The notes: generated by a model from the letters alone, not told the origin. Numbered from the stretch's first letter, positions 15,727 to 26,093 are shown. The stretch: 64,000 bases of DNA from Rhizobium rosettiformans W3 (GCF_004912135.1 NZ_STGU01000005.1:225516-289515), one strand, 5' to 3'. Numbers and translations are program-made.

Positions 15727-16807
15727 ACTCGAACGCCGTTCCCGTCAGTCGAGCCTGTTTGCCATCGTCTCGCCTTTGCTCGCGCTGGCGCTGACCGTCT
15801 TCTTCGGCGGCATCATGTTCGCGCTGCTCGGCAAGGACCCGGTCTCGGCGCTTTACAGCTTCTTCATCGAACCGCTGCTCGAGGTCTGGTCGCTGCATGA
15901 ATTGGCGGTCAAGGCGGCACCCCTGATCCTGATCGGCGTCGGCCTTTCGGTCTGTTATCGCTCGAACAATTGGAACATCGGTGCCGAGGGCCAGTTCATC
16001 GTCGGCGCCATTGTCGGCTCGATCTTGCCGATCACCTTTTACGAATGGACTTCACCGCTGCTTCTTCCACTGATGCTGGTCATGGGCGCGGTCGGTGGTG
16101 CGGCCTATGCGGCAATCCCGGCTCTGTTGAAGACGCGTTTCAACACAAACGAGATCCTGACCAGCCTGATGCTGGTCTATATCGCGCAGCTGCTTCTCGA
16201 TTGGCTGACGCGTGGCATCTGGAAGGACCCGGCCGGCTATAATTTTCCGCAGTCGCGCTCCTTCGTGTCAGAAGCCGTGCTGCCGGAAATCCTGTCGTCG
16301 GGCCGCGCCCATCTCGGCATCGTCTTCGCCCTGATCGCAGCTGTCGCGGTCTGGTTCATGATGCGCTACACGCTGAAGGGCTTCCAGGTCGTCGTTCTCG
16401 GCCAGTCGGAGCGGGCAGGGCGCTTTGCCGGCTTCTCGTCCCGCAAGATGGTCTGGTTCTCGATGATGTTTTCCGGCGCGCTTGCAGGCCTTGCCGGTAT
16501 TTCTGAAGTCTCCGGCTCCATCGGCCATTTGCAGCCGACGATCTCGCCGGGCTATGGCTTCACCGCCATCATCGTTGCTTTCCTGGGCCGCCTCAATCCG
16601 CTGGGCATCATCGCATCCGGTTTCGTGCTGGCGCTGACCTATCTGGGCGGCGAGGGTGCGCAATTGTCGATCGGCGTCTCCGACAAGGTGACCCGCGTCT
16701 TCCAGGGCCTGCTGCTCTTCTTCGTGCTCTCCTGCGACACGCTCATTCTCTACAAGGTGCGCGTGGTGTTTGACCGCGCCCGTAATGCCGCGACGAAGGG
16801 TGCGTAA
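15716..16807 (+). CDS. BMP-type ABC transporter permease 1
   Basis: 363 residues from the ATG at 15716, preceded by GGAGG and overlapping the ATPase stop. About nine to ten hydrophobic segments, with the family stretch 'YRSNNWNIGAEGQFIVGA' and 'LTSLMLVYIAQLLLDWL'. This is the YufP/NupB type inner-membrane permease of nucleoside or purine importers and forms a heterodimer with the next gene product. The two genes are separated by two bases. Confidence 0.9.
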   Translation: MRIELERRSRQSSLFAIVSPLLALALTVFFGGIMFALLGKDPVSALYSFFIEPLLEVWSLHELAVKAAPLILIGVGLSVCYRSNNWNIGAEGQFIVGAIVGSILPITFYEWTSPLLLPLMLVMGAVGGAAYAAIPALLKTRFNTNEILTSLMLVYIAQLLLDWLTRGIWKDPAGYNFPQSRSFVSEAVLPEILSSGRAHLGIVFALIAAVAVWFMMRYTLKGFQVVVLGQSERAGRFAGFSSRKMVWFSMMFSGALAGLAGISEVSGSIGHLQPTISPGYGFTAIIVAFLGRLNPLGIIASGFVLALTYLGGEGAQLSIGVSDKVTRVFQGLLLFFVLSCDTLILYKVRVVFDRARNAATKGA

Positions 16808-16809
16808 CG

Positions 16810-17724
16810 ATGTTTGAAGCCATCCTTCTGACCATCATCACGGCATCCACGCCTCTGGTGATCGCGGCCATGGGCGAACTGGTCGCCGAACGGTCTGGCG
16901 TACTGAACCTCGGCGTCGAAGGCATGATGATCATCGGCGCGGTCTGTGCCTTCATCGCGACCAACATGACCGGTTCGCCCTATCTCGGCGTTCTCGCCGG
17001 CATCGCGACTGGCGCGCTCTTCTCGCTGCTATTCGGCTTCCTGACGCTGACACTGGTGGCCAATCAAGTGGCGACCGGCCTCGCTTTGACCATTCTCGGC
17101 CTTGGCGTTTCCGGCATGGTCGGCGAGAGCGTCGTGGGCGTCCCGGGCGTCAAGATGCAGCCAATCGTCATTCCGCTCCTGTCGGACATCCCGGTCCTCG
17201 GAACCATCCTCTTTGCCCAGGACATCTTCTTCTACCTGTCGATTGCCCTCGTCATCGGGGTCAACTGGTATCTCTTCAAGAGCCGCTCGGGCCTGAAGCT
17301 GCGCGCGATCGGCGACAGCCATGGTTCGGCGCATACGCTCGGCCTCCCGGTCATCCGCACCCGTTATCTCGCCGTGATGTTCGGCGGCGCCTGTGCCGGT
17401 CTCGCCGGGGCGCAGCTGTCGCTCGTCTACACGCCGCAATGGGTGGAAAACATGTCCGCCGGCCGCGGCTGGATCGCGCTGGCGCTGGTTGTCTTTGCGG
17501 CCTGGCGGCCGTGGCGGGTTCTCGCCGGCGGTTATCTCTTCGGCGCCGTCACCATCGGCCAGCTGCATGCCCAGGCACTTGGCATCGGCCTGCCGTCCCA
17601 GTTTCTGTCCGCGCTTCCCTATGCGGCGACCATTGTCGTCCTGATCATCATCTCGCATAATCGCCGCACGACGCTGATCAACACGCCGGCCTGCCTCGGC
17701 AAGCCGTTCGTGCCGGATAGATAA
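16810..17724 (+). CDS. BMP-type ABC transporter permease 2
   Basis: 304 residues, about eight hydrophobic segments, and the typical 'ERSGVLNLGVEGMMIIGAV' near residue 30. It is the YufQ/NupC type partner of permease 1. It lies two bases after the previous stop, and a 40-base gap with AACCAGACAGGGG leads into the receptor gene. Confidence 0.9.
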   Translation: MFEAILLTIITASTPLVIAAMGELVAERSGVLNLGVEGMMIIGAVCAFIATNMTGSPYLGVLAGIATGALFSLLFGFLTLTLVANQVATGLALTILGLGVSGMVGESVVGVPGVKMQPIVIPLLSDIPVLGTILFAQDIFFYLSIALVIGVNWYLFKSRSGLKLRAIGDSHGSAHTLGLPVIRTRYLAVMFGGACAGLAGAQLSLVYTPQWVENMSAGRGWIALALVVFAAWRPWRVLAGGYLFGAVTIGQLHAQALGIGLPSQFLSALPYAATIVVLIIISHNRRTTLINTPACLGKPFVPDR

Positions 17725-17764
17725 TCAAAACAAGAGCTTCAACCTAACCAGACAGGGGTAATCC

Positions 17765-18838
17765 ATGAAGAACTTCCTCCTCGCGCTTGCCGCCTCGGCA
17801 GCCGCCATCGTCGGCGTCGCGGCACCCGCCGCCGCCCAGGACAAGACGAAGGTCTGCTTCGTCCATGTCGGCTCCAAGACCGACGGTGGCTGGACGCAGG
17901 CCCACGACATCGGCCGCCAGCAGCTGCAGGAACATTTCGGTGACAAGATCGAAACGCCTTACCTCGAAAACGTTCCGGAAGGCCCGGATGCCGAGCGCGC
18001 CATCGAGCGCATGGCCCGTTCCGGCTGCGCGATCGTCTTCACGACCTCCTTCGGCTTCATGGATGCGACCCTGAAGGTCGCCGAAAAGTTCCCGGACGTG
18101 AAGTTCGAGCACGCGACCGGCTACAAGACCGCCGCCAACGTCGCCACCTACAACTCGCGCTTTTATGAAGGCCGCTTCATCAACGGTCAGATCGCCGGCA
18201 AGATGTCGAAGACCGGCGTCGCCGGCTACATCGCCTCCTTCCCGATCCCGGAAGTCGTCGCCGGTATCAACGCCTTCCTGCACGGTGCCCGCACCGTCAA
18301 TCCGGACTTCAAGCTGAAGGTCATCTGGGTCAACACCTGGTTCGACCCGGGCAAGGAAGCCGACGCCGCCAAGGCTCTGTTCGACCAGGGCGTCGACATC
18401 CTGACCCAGCACACCGACACGACCGCGCCAATGCAGGTTGCCGAAGAGCGTGGCATGAAGGCCTTCGGCCAGGCTTCCGACATGATTGCAGCCGGCCCGA
18501 CGGCACAGCTGAGCTCGATCGTCGACACCTGGGCACCTTACTACATCAAGCGCACCCAGGCTGTTCTCGACGGCACCTGGACCTCGGTCCAGACCTTCGA
18601 CGGCCTGAAGGACGGCATCCTCTCCATGGCGCCCTATACCAACATGCCTGACGACGTGAAGGCCATGGCCATGGACACCGAAGCCAAGATCAAGTCCGGC
18701 GAACTGAAGCCCTTCACCGGCCCGATCAACAAGCAGGACGGCTCTGCCTGGCTGAAGGAAGGCGAGTCGGCTGATGACGGCACCATCCTCGGCATGAACT
18801 TCTACATCGAAGGCGTAGACGACAAGCTGCCGCAGTAA
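17765..18838 (+). CDS. BMP/PnrA-type periplasmic substrate-binding protein
   Basis: 357 residues with a signal peptide (MKNFLLALAASAAAIVG, cleavage after 'AAA' near residue 22); no lipobox cysteine, so it is a soluble periplasmic receptor. 'VCFVHVGSKTDGGWTQAHDIG' near the mature start and 'IVFTTSFGFMDATLKVAEKFP' are typical of the BMP/Med family that includes purine-nucleoside receptors. It belongs to the operon that starts at 14152. Nucleoside or purine uptake is the family expectation; the substrate is not proved. Confidence 0.88.
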   Translation: MKNFLLALAASAAAIVGVAAPAAAQDKTKVCFVHVGSKTDGGWTQAHDIGRQQLQEHFGDKIETPYLENVPEGPDAERAIERMARSGCAIVFTTSFGFMDATLKVAEKFPDVKFEHATGYKTAANVATYNSRFYEGRFINGQIAGKMSKTGVAGYIASFPIPEVVAGINAFLHGARTVNPDFKLKVIWVNTWFDPGKEADAAKALFDQGVDILTQHTDTTAPMQVAEERGMKAFGQASDMIAAGPTAQLSSIVDTWAPYYIKRTQAVLDGTWTSVQTFDGLKDGILSMAPYTNMPDDVKAMAMDTEAKIKSGELKPFTGPINKQDGSAWLKEGESADDGTILGMNFYIEGVDDKLPQ

Positions 18839-18859
18839 TCGGCAGACGATCGGAAAAGG

Positions 18860-18886
18860 GAAAGGGCGCGTTTTCGCGCCCTTTCT
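18860..18886 (+). terminator. Terminator of the BMP transporter operon
   Basis: Stem AAGGGCGCG / CGCGCCCTT with a TTTT loop, followed by TCTTGTT, 22 bases after the receptor stop. Confidence 0.85.
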
Positions 18887-18989
18887 TGTTGAGGCGGTGT
18901 AAAAATACGAAGTTCGAGAGATAACGACTTCACCAATTTTAGCCTTTCGTATAATTAACCGAGCAGTACAGTCGGTAGTGAGAGGCGGC

Positions 18990-19742
18990 ATGCGCAGGGA
19001 AGAAGTTGGGGAACTGAAAGTCGTTTCCAATCTTCGTACGAGCCATGCCAAGGTGGTCGAGCAACTCGGCCTTTCGATTGTCGGCGGCCGATTCGGGATC
19101 GGCGAGCCCTTGCCCGGCGACACCGAGCTCGAAGCCCAATACGGCGTCTCCCGCTCCGTCCTGCGCGAAGCGATGAAGACCCTGGCTGCCAAGGGTCTGG
19201 TGATCGCCAAATCACGTGTCGGCACGCGCGTCACCGACCGCTGTCATTGGAACCTGATCGACGAAGACGTGCTGCGCTGGCATTTCCGCACGGGCGTCAC
19301 CCGGGAATTCATCGACCATCTCTATGATGTCCGTCTGGTCCTGGAGCCGGCTTCTGCAGCCTTTGCGGCCATGCGGGCGACGGCAGAGGATTGCGAGCAG
19401 TTGAGAGGCTACGCCAACCTGCTCGGCTCGAACGATCTCGATTGGCCAAGCCAGGTGGAGGCGGACCTGCGCTTCCACGTGCTTCTCACGATCGTCGGTG
19501 GCAATCCGTTTCTCGAAAGCATGATCGGCTTCATCAAGGCCTCGCTCGACGGCGCCTTCACCATGGCGTTCGACCCGCAGCTGGCCGGTCGCGGCGAAGC
19601 CATTACCGAGCTTCACCTCGCAATCGTCGAGGCAATCGAGAAACGCGACCCGGATGGCGCCCGTCGCGCCACGGAAAAGGCGATCGAACAGGGACGCGCA
19701 GCCGCTCTGAAGGCCGTCGACAGCTCCAACAAGAGAACCTGA
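18990..19742 (+). CDS. FadR-family GntR transcriptional regulator
   Basis: 250 residues from the ATG at 18990; an in-frame GTG at 18978 is an alternative. The N-terminal winged helix-turn-helix covers about residues 15-85 ('LPGDTELEAQYGVSRSVLREAM' region). The C-terminal FCD domain follows, with 'FHVLLTIVGGNPFLESM' and 'ELHLAIVEAIEKRDPDGAR', whose histidines usually bind a metal and a carboxylate effector. It lies after the BMP transporter on the same strand but behind a terminator. Sugar-acid regulators share this architecture, so the transporter being its target is only a guess. Confidence 0.85.
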   Translation: MRREEVGELKVVSNLRTSHAKVVEQLGLSIVGGRFGIGEPLPGDTELEAQYGVSRSVLREAMKTLAAKGLVIAKSRVGTRVTDRCHWNLIDEDVLRWHFRTGVTREFIDHLYDVRLVLEPASAAFAAMRATAEDCEQLRGYANLLGSNDLDWPSQVEADLRFHVLLTIVGGNPFLESMIGFIKASLDGAFTMAFDPQLAGRGEAITELHLAIVEAIEKRDPDGARRATEKAIEQGRAAALKAVDSSNKRT

Positions 19743-19814
19743 CGGCGCGACACCCTTGCGGCTGGCGCCGGCTGGCATTAGTCAGGAGCGCCATCGTCAT
19801 CCTTTGGAGCCACC

Positions 19815-21176
19815 ATGACCCGCACCTGCCTTGCCATCGTCCTTGCTGCCGGCGACAGCACCCGGATGAAGTCGTCGATGTCCAAGGTGCTGCATCCGGT
19901 CGGCGGCCGCCCCATGATCGCCCACGTGATGGCGTCGATCGCTGCGTCCGGCGTGTCGGATGTCGCGCTGGTTCTGGGCCGCGATGCCGAAAAGGTGGAG
20001 AGGGCCGCCAGCATCGAGGGCCTCGCCGTCGAAAGCGTGCTGCAGACCGAACGCCTCGGCACTGGCCACGCGGTCCTGATGGCGAAAGACGCCATCAGCC
20101 GCGGCTATGACGAAATCCTCGTCGCCTATGGCGATGTACCGCTGATCACCGCAGCCCCGCTGAAAGCGGCACGCGAAGCGCTAGCCGGCGGCGCGGATGT
20201 CGCTGTCATCGGTTTTCATACGCAAAACCCCACGGGTTATGGCCGCCTGCTCGTCGAGAATGGCGAACTGATCGCCATACGCGAGGAGAAGGATGCGACC
20301 GAAGCCGAGCGCGCCGTCACCTGGTGCAACAGCGGCCTGATGGCAATCGACGGCAAGAAGGCGCTCGATCTTCTGTCGCGCATCGGCAACCAGAACGCCA
20401 AGGGCGAATATTACCTCACCGATCTCGTCGAGATCGCCCGATCACTCGGCGGCAAGGCAGTCGCAGTCGATGCGCCCGAGAGCGAGCTGACCGGCTGCAA
20501 CAACCGCGCCGAACTCGCCGTCATCGAACGCCTCTGGCAGGAGCGCCGCCGCCACGAACTGATGGTGTCGGGTGTGACGATGATCGCGCCGGAGACGGTG
20601 TTCTTGAGTCATGACACGGTCATTGGCCAAGATGCGTTCATCGAACCCAATGTCGTCTTCGGTCCGGGCGTCACCGTCGAGGGCGGCGCGGTCGTCCATG
20701 CCTTCTCGCATCTCGAAGGCGCCCATGTCGCGGCCGGCGCAATAGTTGGGCCCTTTGCCCGCCTGCGCCCCGGTGCCAACCTCGCGGAAGGTTCCAAGGT
20801 CGGCAATTTCTGCGAAGTGAAGAAGGCCGAGATCGGCAAGGGCGCCAAGGTCAACCACCTGACCTATATCGGCGATGCTGTCGTCGGCGCGGACACGAAC
20901 ATCGGCGCCGGCACCATCACCTGCAATTATGACGGCGTGAACAAGCACGAGACGAAGATCGGGGCAGGGGCCTTCATCGGCTCCAACTCGTCCCTCGTTG
21001 CCCCGGTCACGATCGGAGACGGCGCCTTGATTGCCTCCGGCAGCGTCATCACCGAAGACGTTCCCGCCGATGCGCTCGCCTTTGGCCGCGCCCGCCAGGA
21101 GATGAAGCCGGGACGCGCCGCCGTCATCCGCGAGCGGAACCTCGCGATCAAGGCGGCCAAGAAGGCCGGCAAGTAA
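19815..21176 (+). CDS. glmU: Bifunctional N-acetylglucosamine-1-phosphate uridyltransferase / glucosamine-1-phosphate acetyltransferase
   Basis: 453 residues, the normal length. The N-terminal nucleotidyltransferase motif is '[19 protein letters not shown]', with 'AYGDVPLI' and '[10 protein letters not shown]'. The C-terminal left-handed beta-helix has hexapeptide repeats from about residue 255 and the acetyl-CoA site region '[20 protein letters not shown]'. It makes UDP-GlcNAc for peptidoglycan and lipopolysaccharide in the cytoplasm. The next gene, glmS, makes glucosamine-6-phosphate in the same pathway; the two are separated by 141 bases. Confidence 0.97.
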   Translation: MTRTCLAIVLAAGDSTRMKSSMSKVLHPVGGRPMIAHVMASIAASGVSDVALVLGRDAEKVERAASIEGLAVESVLQTERLGTGHAVLMAKDAISRGYDEILVAYGDVPLITAAPLKAAREALAGGADVAVIGFHTQNPTGYGRLLVENGELIAIREEKDATEAERAVTWCNSGLMAIDGKKALDLLSRIGNQNAKGEYYLTDLVEIARSLGGKAVAVDAPESELTGCNNRAELAVIERLWQERRRHELMVSGVTMIAPETVFLSHDTVIGQDAFIEPNVVFGPGVTVEGGAVVHAFSHLEGAHVAAGAIVGPFARLRPGANLAEGSKVGNFCEVKKAEIGKGAKVNHLTYIGDAVVGADTNIGAGTITCNYDGVNKHETKIGAGAFIGSNSSLVAPVTIGDGALIASGSVITEDVPADALAFGRARQEMKPGRAAVIRERNLAIKAAKKAGK

Positions 21177-21317
21177 CCGCGCAAAACCGAACTTCACCGC
21201 TTGTTATGCTGCGTTGCATTACGAGACGAAACGCAATTTGACCTGGCGCATGATTGCCTCTTGGCGTGGAACCGCTAGGAACAGTGCGCGTGAGATGAAC
21301 AAGATACGGAGAAGTGC

Positions 21318-23144
21318 ATGTGCGGCATCGTCGGCATCGTCGGTAACAAGCCCGTGGCGGAGCGTCTGGTCGACGCCTTGAAGCGGCTGGAATACCGTGG
21401 CTACGATTCGGCCGGGGTCGCCACCATCAATGATGGCAAGCTCGATCGCCGCCGCGCCGAAGGCAAGCTCTTCAATCTCGAGACCAAGCTCGCCGGCGAG
21501 CCGCTGCCCGGCACTATCGGCATTGCGCACACCCGCTGGGCAACCCATGGCGTGCCAAACGAAACCAACGCCCATCCGCATTTCGTCGATGGCGTGGCGG
21601 TCGTCCACAACGGCATCATCGAGAACTTCGCCGAGATCAAGGAAGAGCTCGCCGCCGAGGGGGCGACATTCACCACCCAGACCGACACGGAAGTCGTCGC
21701 CCAGCTGCTCGCCAAGTATCGCCGCCAGGGCCTTGGCCGCCGCGAGGCCATGCACGAGATGCTGCGCCATGTGACCGGCGCCTATGCGCTCGCTGTCATC
21801 TTTAATGACGACCCCTCGACGATCATGGCGGCCCGCTCCGGCCCGCCGCTTGCGATCGGCTTCGGCGATGGCGAGATGTTCTTAGGGTCAGATGCCATCG
21901 CGCTCTCGCCCTTCACCAACCGCATCGCCTATCTGCATGACGGCGACTGGGCGGTCATCGGCAAGCAGGGCGCTCATATCTTCGACCTCGACGGCAACCC
22001 GGTCGACCGCCCGGTGCAGATCTCCTCGGCTTCCGCCTACATGATCGACAAGGGCAATCATCGCCACTTCATGGAAAAGGAGATCTACGAGCAGCCGGAA
22101 GTGATCTCCCACGCGCTGTCGCACTATGTCGACTTCGCCGAACACAACGTGCGCGACATGGCGGCCGAGATCGATTTCGCCAACCTGCGCGGTCTTGCCA
22201 TCTCCGCCTGCGGCACGGCCTATCTCGCCGGCATGGTCGGCAAATACTGGTTCGAGCGTTATGCCCGCCTGCCGGTCGAGATTGATGTCGCCTCGGAATT
22301 CCGCTACCGCGAAATGCCGCTGTCGAAGGATCAGGCTGCCCTCTTCATCTCGCAATCAGGCGAAACAGCCGACACGCTGGCGTCGCTGCGCTACTGCCGC
22401 GACAATGGTCTGAAGATCGGCGCCGTCGTCAACGTTAAGGAATCGACCATCGCCCGCGAATCGGACGCGGTCTTCCCGATCCTTGCCGGCCCGGAAATCG
22501 GAGTCGCCTCGACCAAGGCCTTCACCTGCCAGCTCGCAGTCCTCGCCTCCCTGGCGCTCGCCGCCGGACGTGCGCGCGCCACCATCTCGGAAGTGGAAGA
22601 AAAGCAGCTGGTGAAGAGCCTGGCTGAAATGCCACGCATCATGAGCCAGGTGCTGAACGCGGTGCAGCCGCAGATCGAGGCGCTATCGCGCGATCTCTCC
22701 AAGTTCAAGGACGTGCTCTATCTCGGCCGTGGCACCAGCTACCCGCTGGCGCTTGAAGGCGCGCTGAAGCTCAAGGAAATCTCCTATATCCACGCGGAAG
22801 GTTATGCCGCCGGCGAGCTGAAGCATGGCCCGATCGCCCTGATCGACGAGAACATGCCCGTGATCGTCATTGCGCCCTTCGACCGATTCTTCGAGAAGAC
22901 CGTGTCGAACATGCAGGAAGTCGCAGCCCGCGGCGGACGAATCATCTTCATCACCGACGAGAAGGGTGCCGCCGCCTCGAAGCTCGAGACCATGGCGACC
23001 ATCGTGCTGCCGGTCGTCGCTGAGATCGTCTCGCCGATGATCTATTCGATCCCCATCCAGCTGCTCGCCTATCACACGGCCGTCTTCATGGGCACAGACG
23101 TCGATCAGCCGCGCAACCTCGCGAAGTCCGTCACGGTCGAGTGA
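21318..23144 (+). CDS. glmS: Glutamine--fructose-6-phosphate aminotransferase (isomerizing)
   Basis: 608 residues. The N-terminal nucleophile cysteine is residue 2 ('MCGIVGIVGNK') and the class II amidotransferase motif 'RWATHG' follows. Two SIS domains come after residue 280, with 'ISACGTAYLAGM', 'ISQSGETADTLASLRY' and the C-terminal 'NLAKSVTVE' that closes the active site. It makes glucosamine-6-phosphate from fructose-6-phosphate and glutamine, the first committed step toward UDP-GlcNAc. I saw no glmS ribozyme upstream; that regulator belongs to Gram-positive bacteria. Confidence 0.97.
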   Translation: MCGIVGIVGNKPVAERLVDALKRLEYRGYDSAGVATINDGKLDRRRAEGKLFNLETKLAGEPLPGTIGIAHTRWATHGVPNETNAHPHFVDGVAVVHNGIIENFAEIKEELAAEGATFTTQTDTEVVAQLLAKYRRQGLGRREAMHEMLRHVTGAYALAVIFNDDPSTIMAARSGPPLAIGFGDGEMFLGSDAIALSPFTNRIAYLHDGDWAVIGKQGAHIFDLDGNPVDRPVQISSASAYMIDKGNHRHFMEKEIYEQPEVISHALSHYVDFAEHNVRDMAAEIDFANLRGLAISACGTAYLAGMVGKYWFERYARLPVEIDVASEFRYREMPLSKDQAALFISQSGETADTLASLRYCRDNGLKIGAVVNVKESTIARESDAVFPILAGPEIGVASTKAFTCQLAVLASLALAAGRARATISEVEEKQLVKSLAEMPRIMSQVLNAVQPQIEALSRDLSKFKDVLYLGRGTSYPLALEGALKLKEISYIHAEGYAAGELKHGPIALIDENMPVIVIAPFDRFFEKTVSNMQEVAARGGRIIFITDEKGAAASKLETMATIVLPVVAEIVSPMIYSIPIQLLAYHTAVFMGTDVDQPRNLAKSVTVE

Positions 23145-23246
23145 GGATCGGCGGGTGGATCCCGCCGCCCCAATTCTAGCTCTTGCGCCATCTGTCACCC
23201 TCCGGCATTGTCCGCTGCGTTACGGCGCTGCACAATGACGGTGGGC

Positions 23247-23975
23247 ATGACCGAAGGTTCAGACAGAATTTCGCTGGCGACCCGGCTCAGGAACAACTTC
23301 CTGACCGGCCTGATCATCTGCGCGCCCATGGCGATAACCATCTACCTGACCTGGACCTTCATCCATTGGGCAGACAGCTGGGTGAAGCCCTATCTGCCGG
23401 ACCGCTACAATCCGGAAGCCTATCTGAAGTTTGCCGTCCCCGGCACCGGCCTGCTGATCGCCGTGGTCTTCATCACGCTGGTCGGCTTCCTCGGGCGCAA
23501 TCTGATCGGTCGCTCGATCGTCTCCTACAGCGAAAACATCCTGAACCGGATGCCGCTGGTGCGCACCGTCTACAAGAGCACCAAGCAGATCTTCGAGACG
23601 GTGCTGAAGGAGCAGGGCAACTCGTTCAAGAAAGTCGGCCTCATCGAATTCCCGCGCGCCGGCACCTGGGCGCTGGTCTTCGTTTCCACCGATGCCAAGG
23701 GCGAGATTGCCGCAAAGCTCAACGAGAGTGGCGAGGAAATGGTCGCCGTCTTCCTGGCGCCGACGCCCGTGCCGACCGCAGGCTTCCTGATGTTCGTGCC
23801 GCGCAGCAAACTGATGCTGCTCGACATGACGCCGGAGGAGGGTGTGAAGCTGCTGATTTCAGCGGGTCTCGTTACGCCGGACTACAAGCCGACAGCGGCA
23901 GACGCCATGGCTGCCTTCGCGAACCTCCCGGATGAAGAGGCTGCCGAGCCGCCCAAGCGCGCCGGCCGCTACTGA
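23247..23975 (+). CDS. DUF502 family membrane protein
   Basis: 242 residues from the ATG at 23247 (GGTGG upstream); ATGs in the same frame at 23235 and 23208 are alternatives. Two hydrophobic segments near residues 18-40 and 68-90 precede a soluble region with the family's 'FPRAGTWALVFVS' and 'VFLAPTPVPTAGFLMFVP'. DUF502 is widespread in proteobacteria, and its function is not established. The gene ends 12 bases from the convergent recG. Confidence 0.85.
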   Translation: MTEGSDRISLATRLRNNFLTGLIICAPMAITIYLTWTFIHWADSWVKPYLPDRYNPEAYLKFAVPGTGLLIAVVFITLVGFLGRNLIGRSIVSYSENILNRMPLVRTVYKSTKQIFETVLKEQGNSFKKVGLIEFPRAGTWALVFVSTDAKGEIAAKLNESGEEMVAVFLAPTPVPTAGFLMFVPRSKLMLLDMTPEEGVKLLISAGLVTPDYKPTAADAMAAFANLPDEEAAEPPKRAGRY

Positions 23976-23987
23976 GCCGATCGGGCG

Positions 23988-26093
23988 TCACCCCGCATGC
24001 AGGAAGCGGATCGCCTCGTCGCGGCGATGGAGATAGAGAAGCGTCCTCACCGCCTCGCCACGCGCAGACGTCAGCTCCGGATCCCGCTCCAGCAGATAGG
24101 CCGCATCCTTGCGGGCGATCTCCAAGAGGTCGCCGTGATGCTCCAGGCTGGCGATCTTGAAGCCCGGCGTGCCCGACTGCCGTGTCCCGAGAAGCTCGCC
24201 TTCACCCCGAAGCTTCAGATCCTCCTCGGCGATCAGGAAGCCGTCTTCCGAATCGCGCAGGATCGACAGCCGCGCCTTGCCGGTCTCGCCCAGCGGACCC
24301 TTGTAGAGCAGGATGCAGCTTGACGCCTCGTCGCCACGACCGACGCGACCGCGCAGCTGGTGCAGCTGGGCAAGGCCGAAGCGTTCGGCATGTTCGATCA
24401 CCATGATCGTCGCGTCGGGTACATCGACGCCGACCTCGACCACGGTGGTGGCAACCAGCAGCCGCGTCTCGCCATTCTTGAAGGCAAGCATGGCGGCATC
24501 CTTCTCCGGCCCGCTCATCCGCCCATGCACCAGCCCGATCGGCGCCTTGATGAACTGCGCCAGCACCGACTGCCGCTCCTCGGCCGACATCAACTCGCTT
24601 TCTTCCGTCTCCTCGACGAGCGGGCAGATCCAGTAGGTCTTCTTGCCTTCTGCAATCGCAGCCCTCAGGCGCTCGATGACATCGGGCACGCGTTCCGTCG
24701 GCACCGTCACCGTCTGGATCGGCTTGCGGCCCGCCGGCTTCTCGGTGAGTTTGGAGACATCCATGTCGCCGAAGGCGGCCAGCACCAGCGTGCGCGGGAT
24801 CGGCGTTGCCGTCATGACCAGCATATGCGGGGAAATGCCTTTGGAGGTGAGCCGCAGACGTTGGTGCACGCCGAAGCGATGCTGCTCGTCGACCACGGCG
24901 AGCGTCAGGTTCCTGTAGTTGACGGCATCCTGGAAGAGGGCATGCGTGCCGATGACGATCTGCGCTTCGCCAGACGCAATCCGCTCAAGGATCGCCTCGC
25001 GCTCCTTGCCTTTGGTGCGGCCGGTCAGTACCTCGATCTTGAGGCCCGCTGGTGCACCGAGCTTGGCAAGCGTGGCATGATGCTGCCGCGCCAGGATTTC
25101 CGTCGGCGCCATCAGCACCGCCTGTCCGCCGGCCTCGACGGCAGCGGCCATCGCAAACAGCGCCACCAGCGTCTTGCCGGCGCCGACATCGCCCTGGATG
25201 AGCCGCAGCATGCGCTGGTCGGAGGCCATATCCTTGAGGATATCGTCGATCGCCGCCAGCTGGCTGTTGGTCGGCGTGAAGGGCAGGGTGGCGCGGATCT
25301 TCCCGCTGATCTCACCCGTCGGCTTGACGGGCACGCCCGGCACCCGCCGAAGCTTCTGCCGCACCAGCGCCAGAGACACCTGACCTGCCAGAAACTCGTC
25401 ATAAGCGAGCCTGCGACGGGCCGGTGCCTGCGGATCGATGTCCTTCTCGTCGCGCGGATTGTGGAGTGCTTGCAGGCTCTCGCGCACCGTCGCAAAACCC
25501 TGTTTCGTCACAAGCGGCGCATCCGCCCATTCCGGCAGCTCCGGCATGCGCTCGACGGCAGCCTCCACCGCCTTGCGCAGCACCTTGGGTCCGAGCCCCG
25601 CCGTCAGCGGATAAACCGGCTCGACCAGCGGCAGGTTCTCCGCCTCGCTCGCCTTCACCATCAGATCGGGATGCACCATCGAGGCGCGGCCGTTGAACCA
25701 GTCGACCTTGCCGGAGACCATCACGGTCTCATCGATGGGCAGCGCCTTTTCCAGCCAGTTGCCCTTGACCCGGAAGAAGGTGAGCGCCAGTTCCCCCGTC
25801 TCGTCATGCAGCATCACGCGATAGGGCAGGTTGCTCTTGCCCTTGGGCGGCGGCAGATGGCGGTCGACGCGGCCGGTGATCGTCACCAGCGAACCTTGCT
25901 GCGCATAGGCGATGCCCGGCTGATGCCGCCGGTCGATCAGCCTGTGGGGTGCCAGGAAGAGCAGATCGACGACCCGCGCATCCTCGGCATCCTCGCGCCC
26001 GAGCAGCGTGGCGAGAAGCTGGGCGAGCTTGGGGCCCACTCCGCTGAGCGAGGCCACGGAGGCGAACAGGGGATCGAGAAGTTGGGGACGCAT
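23988..26093 (-). CDS. recG: ATP-dependent DNA helicase RecG
   Basis: 701 residues from the ATG at 26093 ('MRPQLLDPLFASVASLSGVG'), the length normal for rhizobial RecG; an upstream in-frame ATG would add 13 residues. The wedge (OB-fold) domain occupies the N-terminal third. The helicase shows Walker A 'GDVGAGKTLVAL', the DEQH box 'AVVDEQHRFGVHQ', 'MTATPIPRTL' and 'QLRGRVGR'. It remodels stalled replication forks and Holliday junctions. It is divergent from sdhE. Confidence 0.95.
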   Translation of the reverse strand: MRPQLLDPLFASVASLSGVGPKLAQLLATLLGREDAEDARVVDLLFLAPHRLIDRRHQPGIAYAQQGSLVTITGRVDRHLPPPKGKSNLPYRVMLHDETGELALTFFRVKGNWLEKALPIDETVMVSGKVDWFNGRASMVHPDLMVKASEAENLPLVEPVYPLTAGLGPKVLRKAVEAAVERMPELPEWADAPLVTKQGFATVRESLQALHNPRDEKDIDPQAPARRRLAYDEFLAGQVSLALVRQKLRRVPGVPVKPTGEISGKIRATLPFTPTNSQLAAIDDILKDMASDQRMLRLIQGDVGAGKTLVALFAMAAAVEAGGQAVLMAPTEILARQHHATLAKLGAPAGLKIEVLTGRTKGKEREAILERIASGEAQIVIGTHALFQDAVNYRNLTLAVVDEQHRFGVHQRLRLTSKGISPHMLVMTATPIPRTLVLAAFGDMDVSKLTEKPAGRKPIQTVTVPTERVPDVIERLRAAIAEGKKTYWICPLVEETEESELMSAEERQSVLAQFIKAPIGLVHGRMSGPEKDAAMLAFKNGETRLLVATTVVEVGVDVPDATIMVIEHAERFGLAQLHQLRGRVGRGDEASSCILLYKGPLGETGKARLSILRDSEDGFLIAEEDLKLRGEGELLGTRQSGTPGFKIASLEHHGDLLEIARKDAAYLLERDPELTSARGEAVRTLLYLHRRDEAIRFLHAG

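Noticed and set aside
21177..21317. glmS ribozyme upstream of glmS
   Set aside because: No ribozyme core seen, and this element is not known from alphaproteobacteria.
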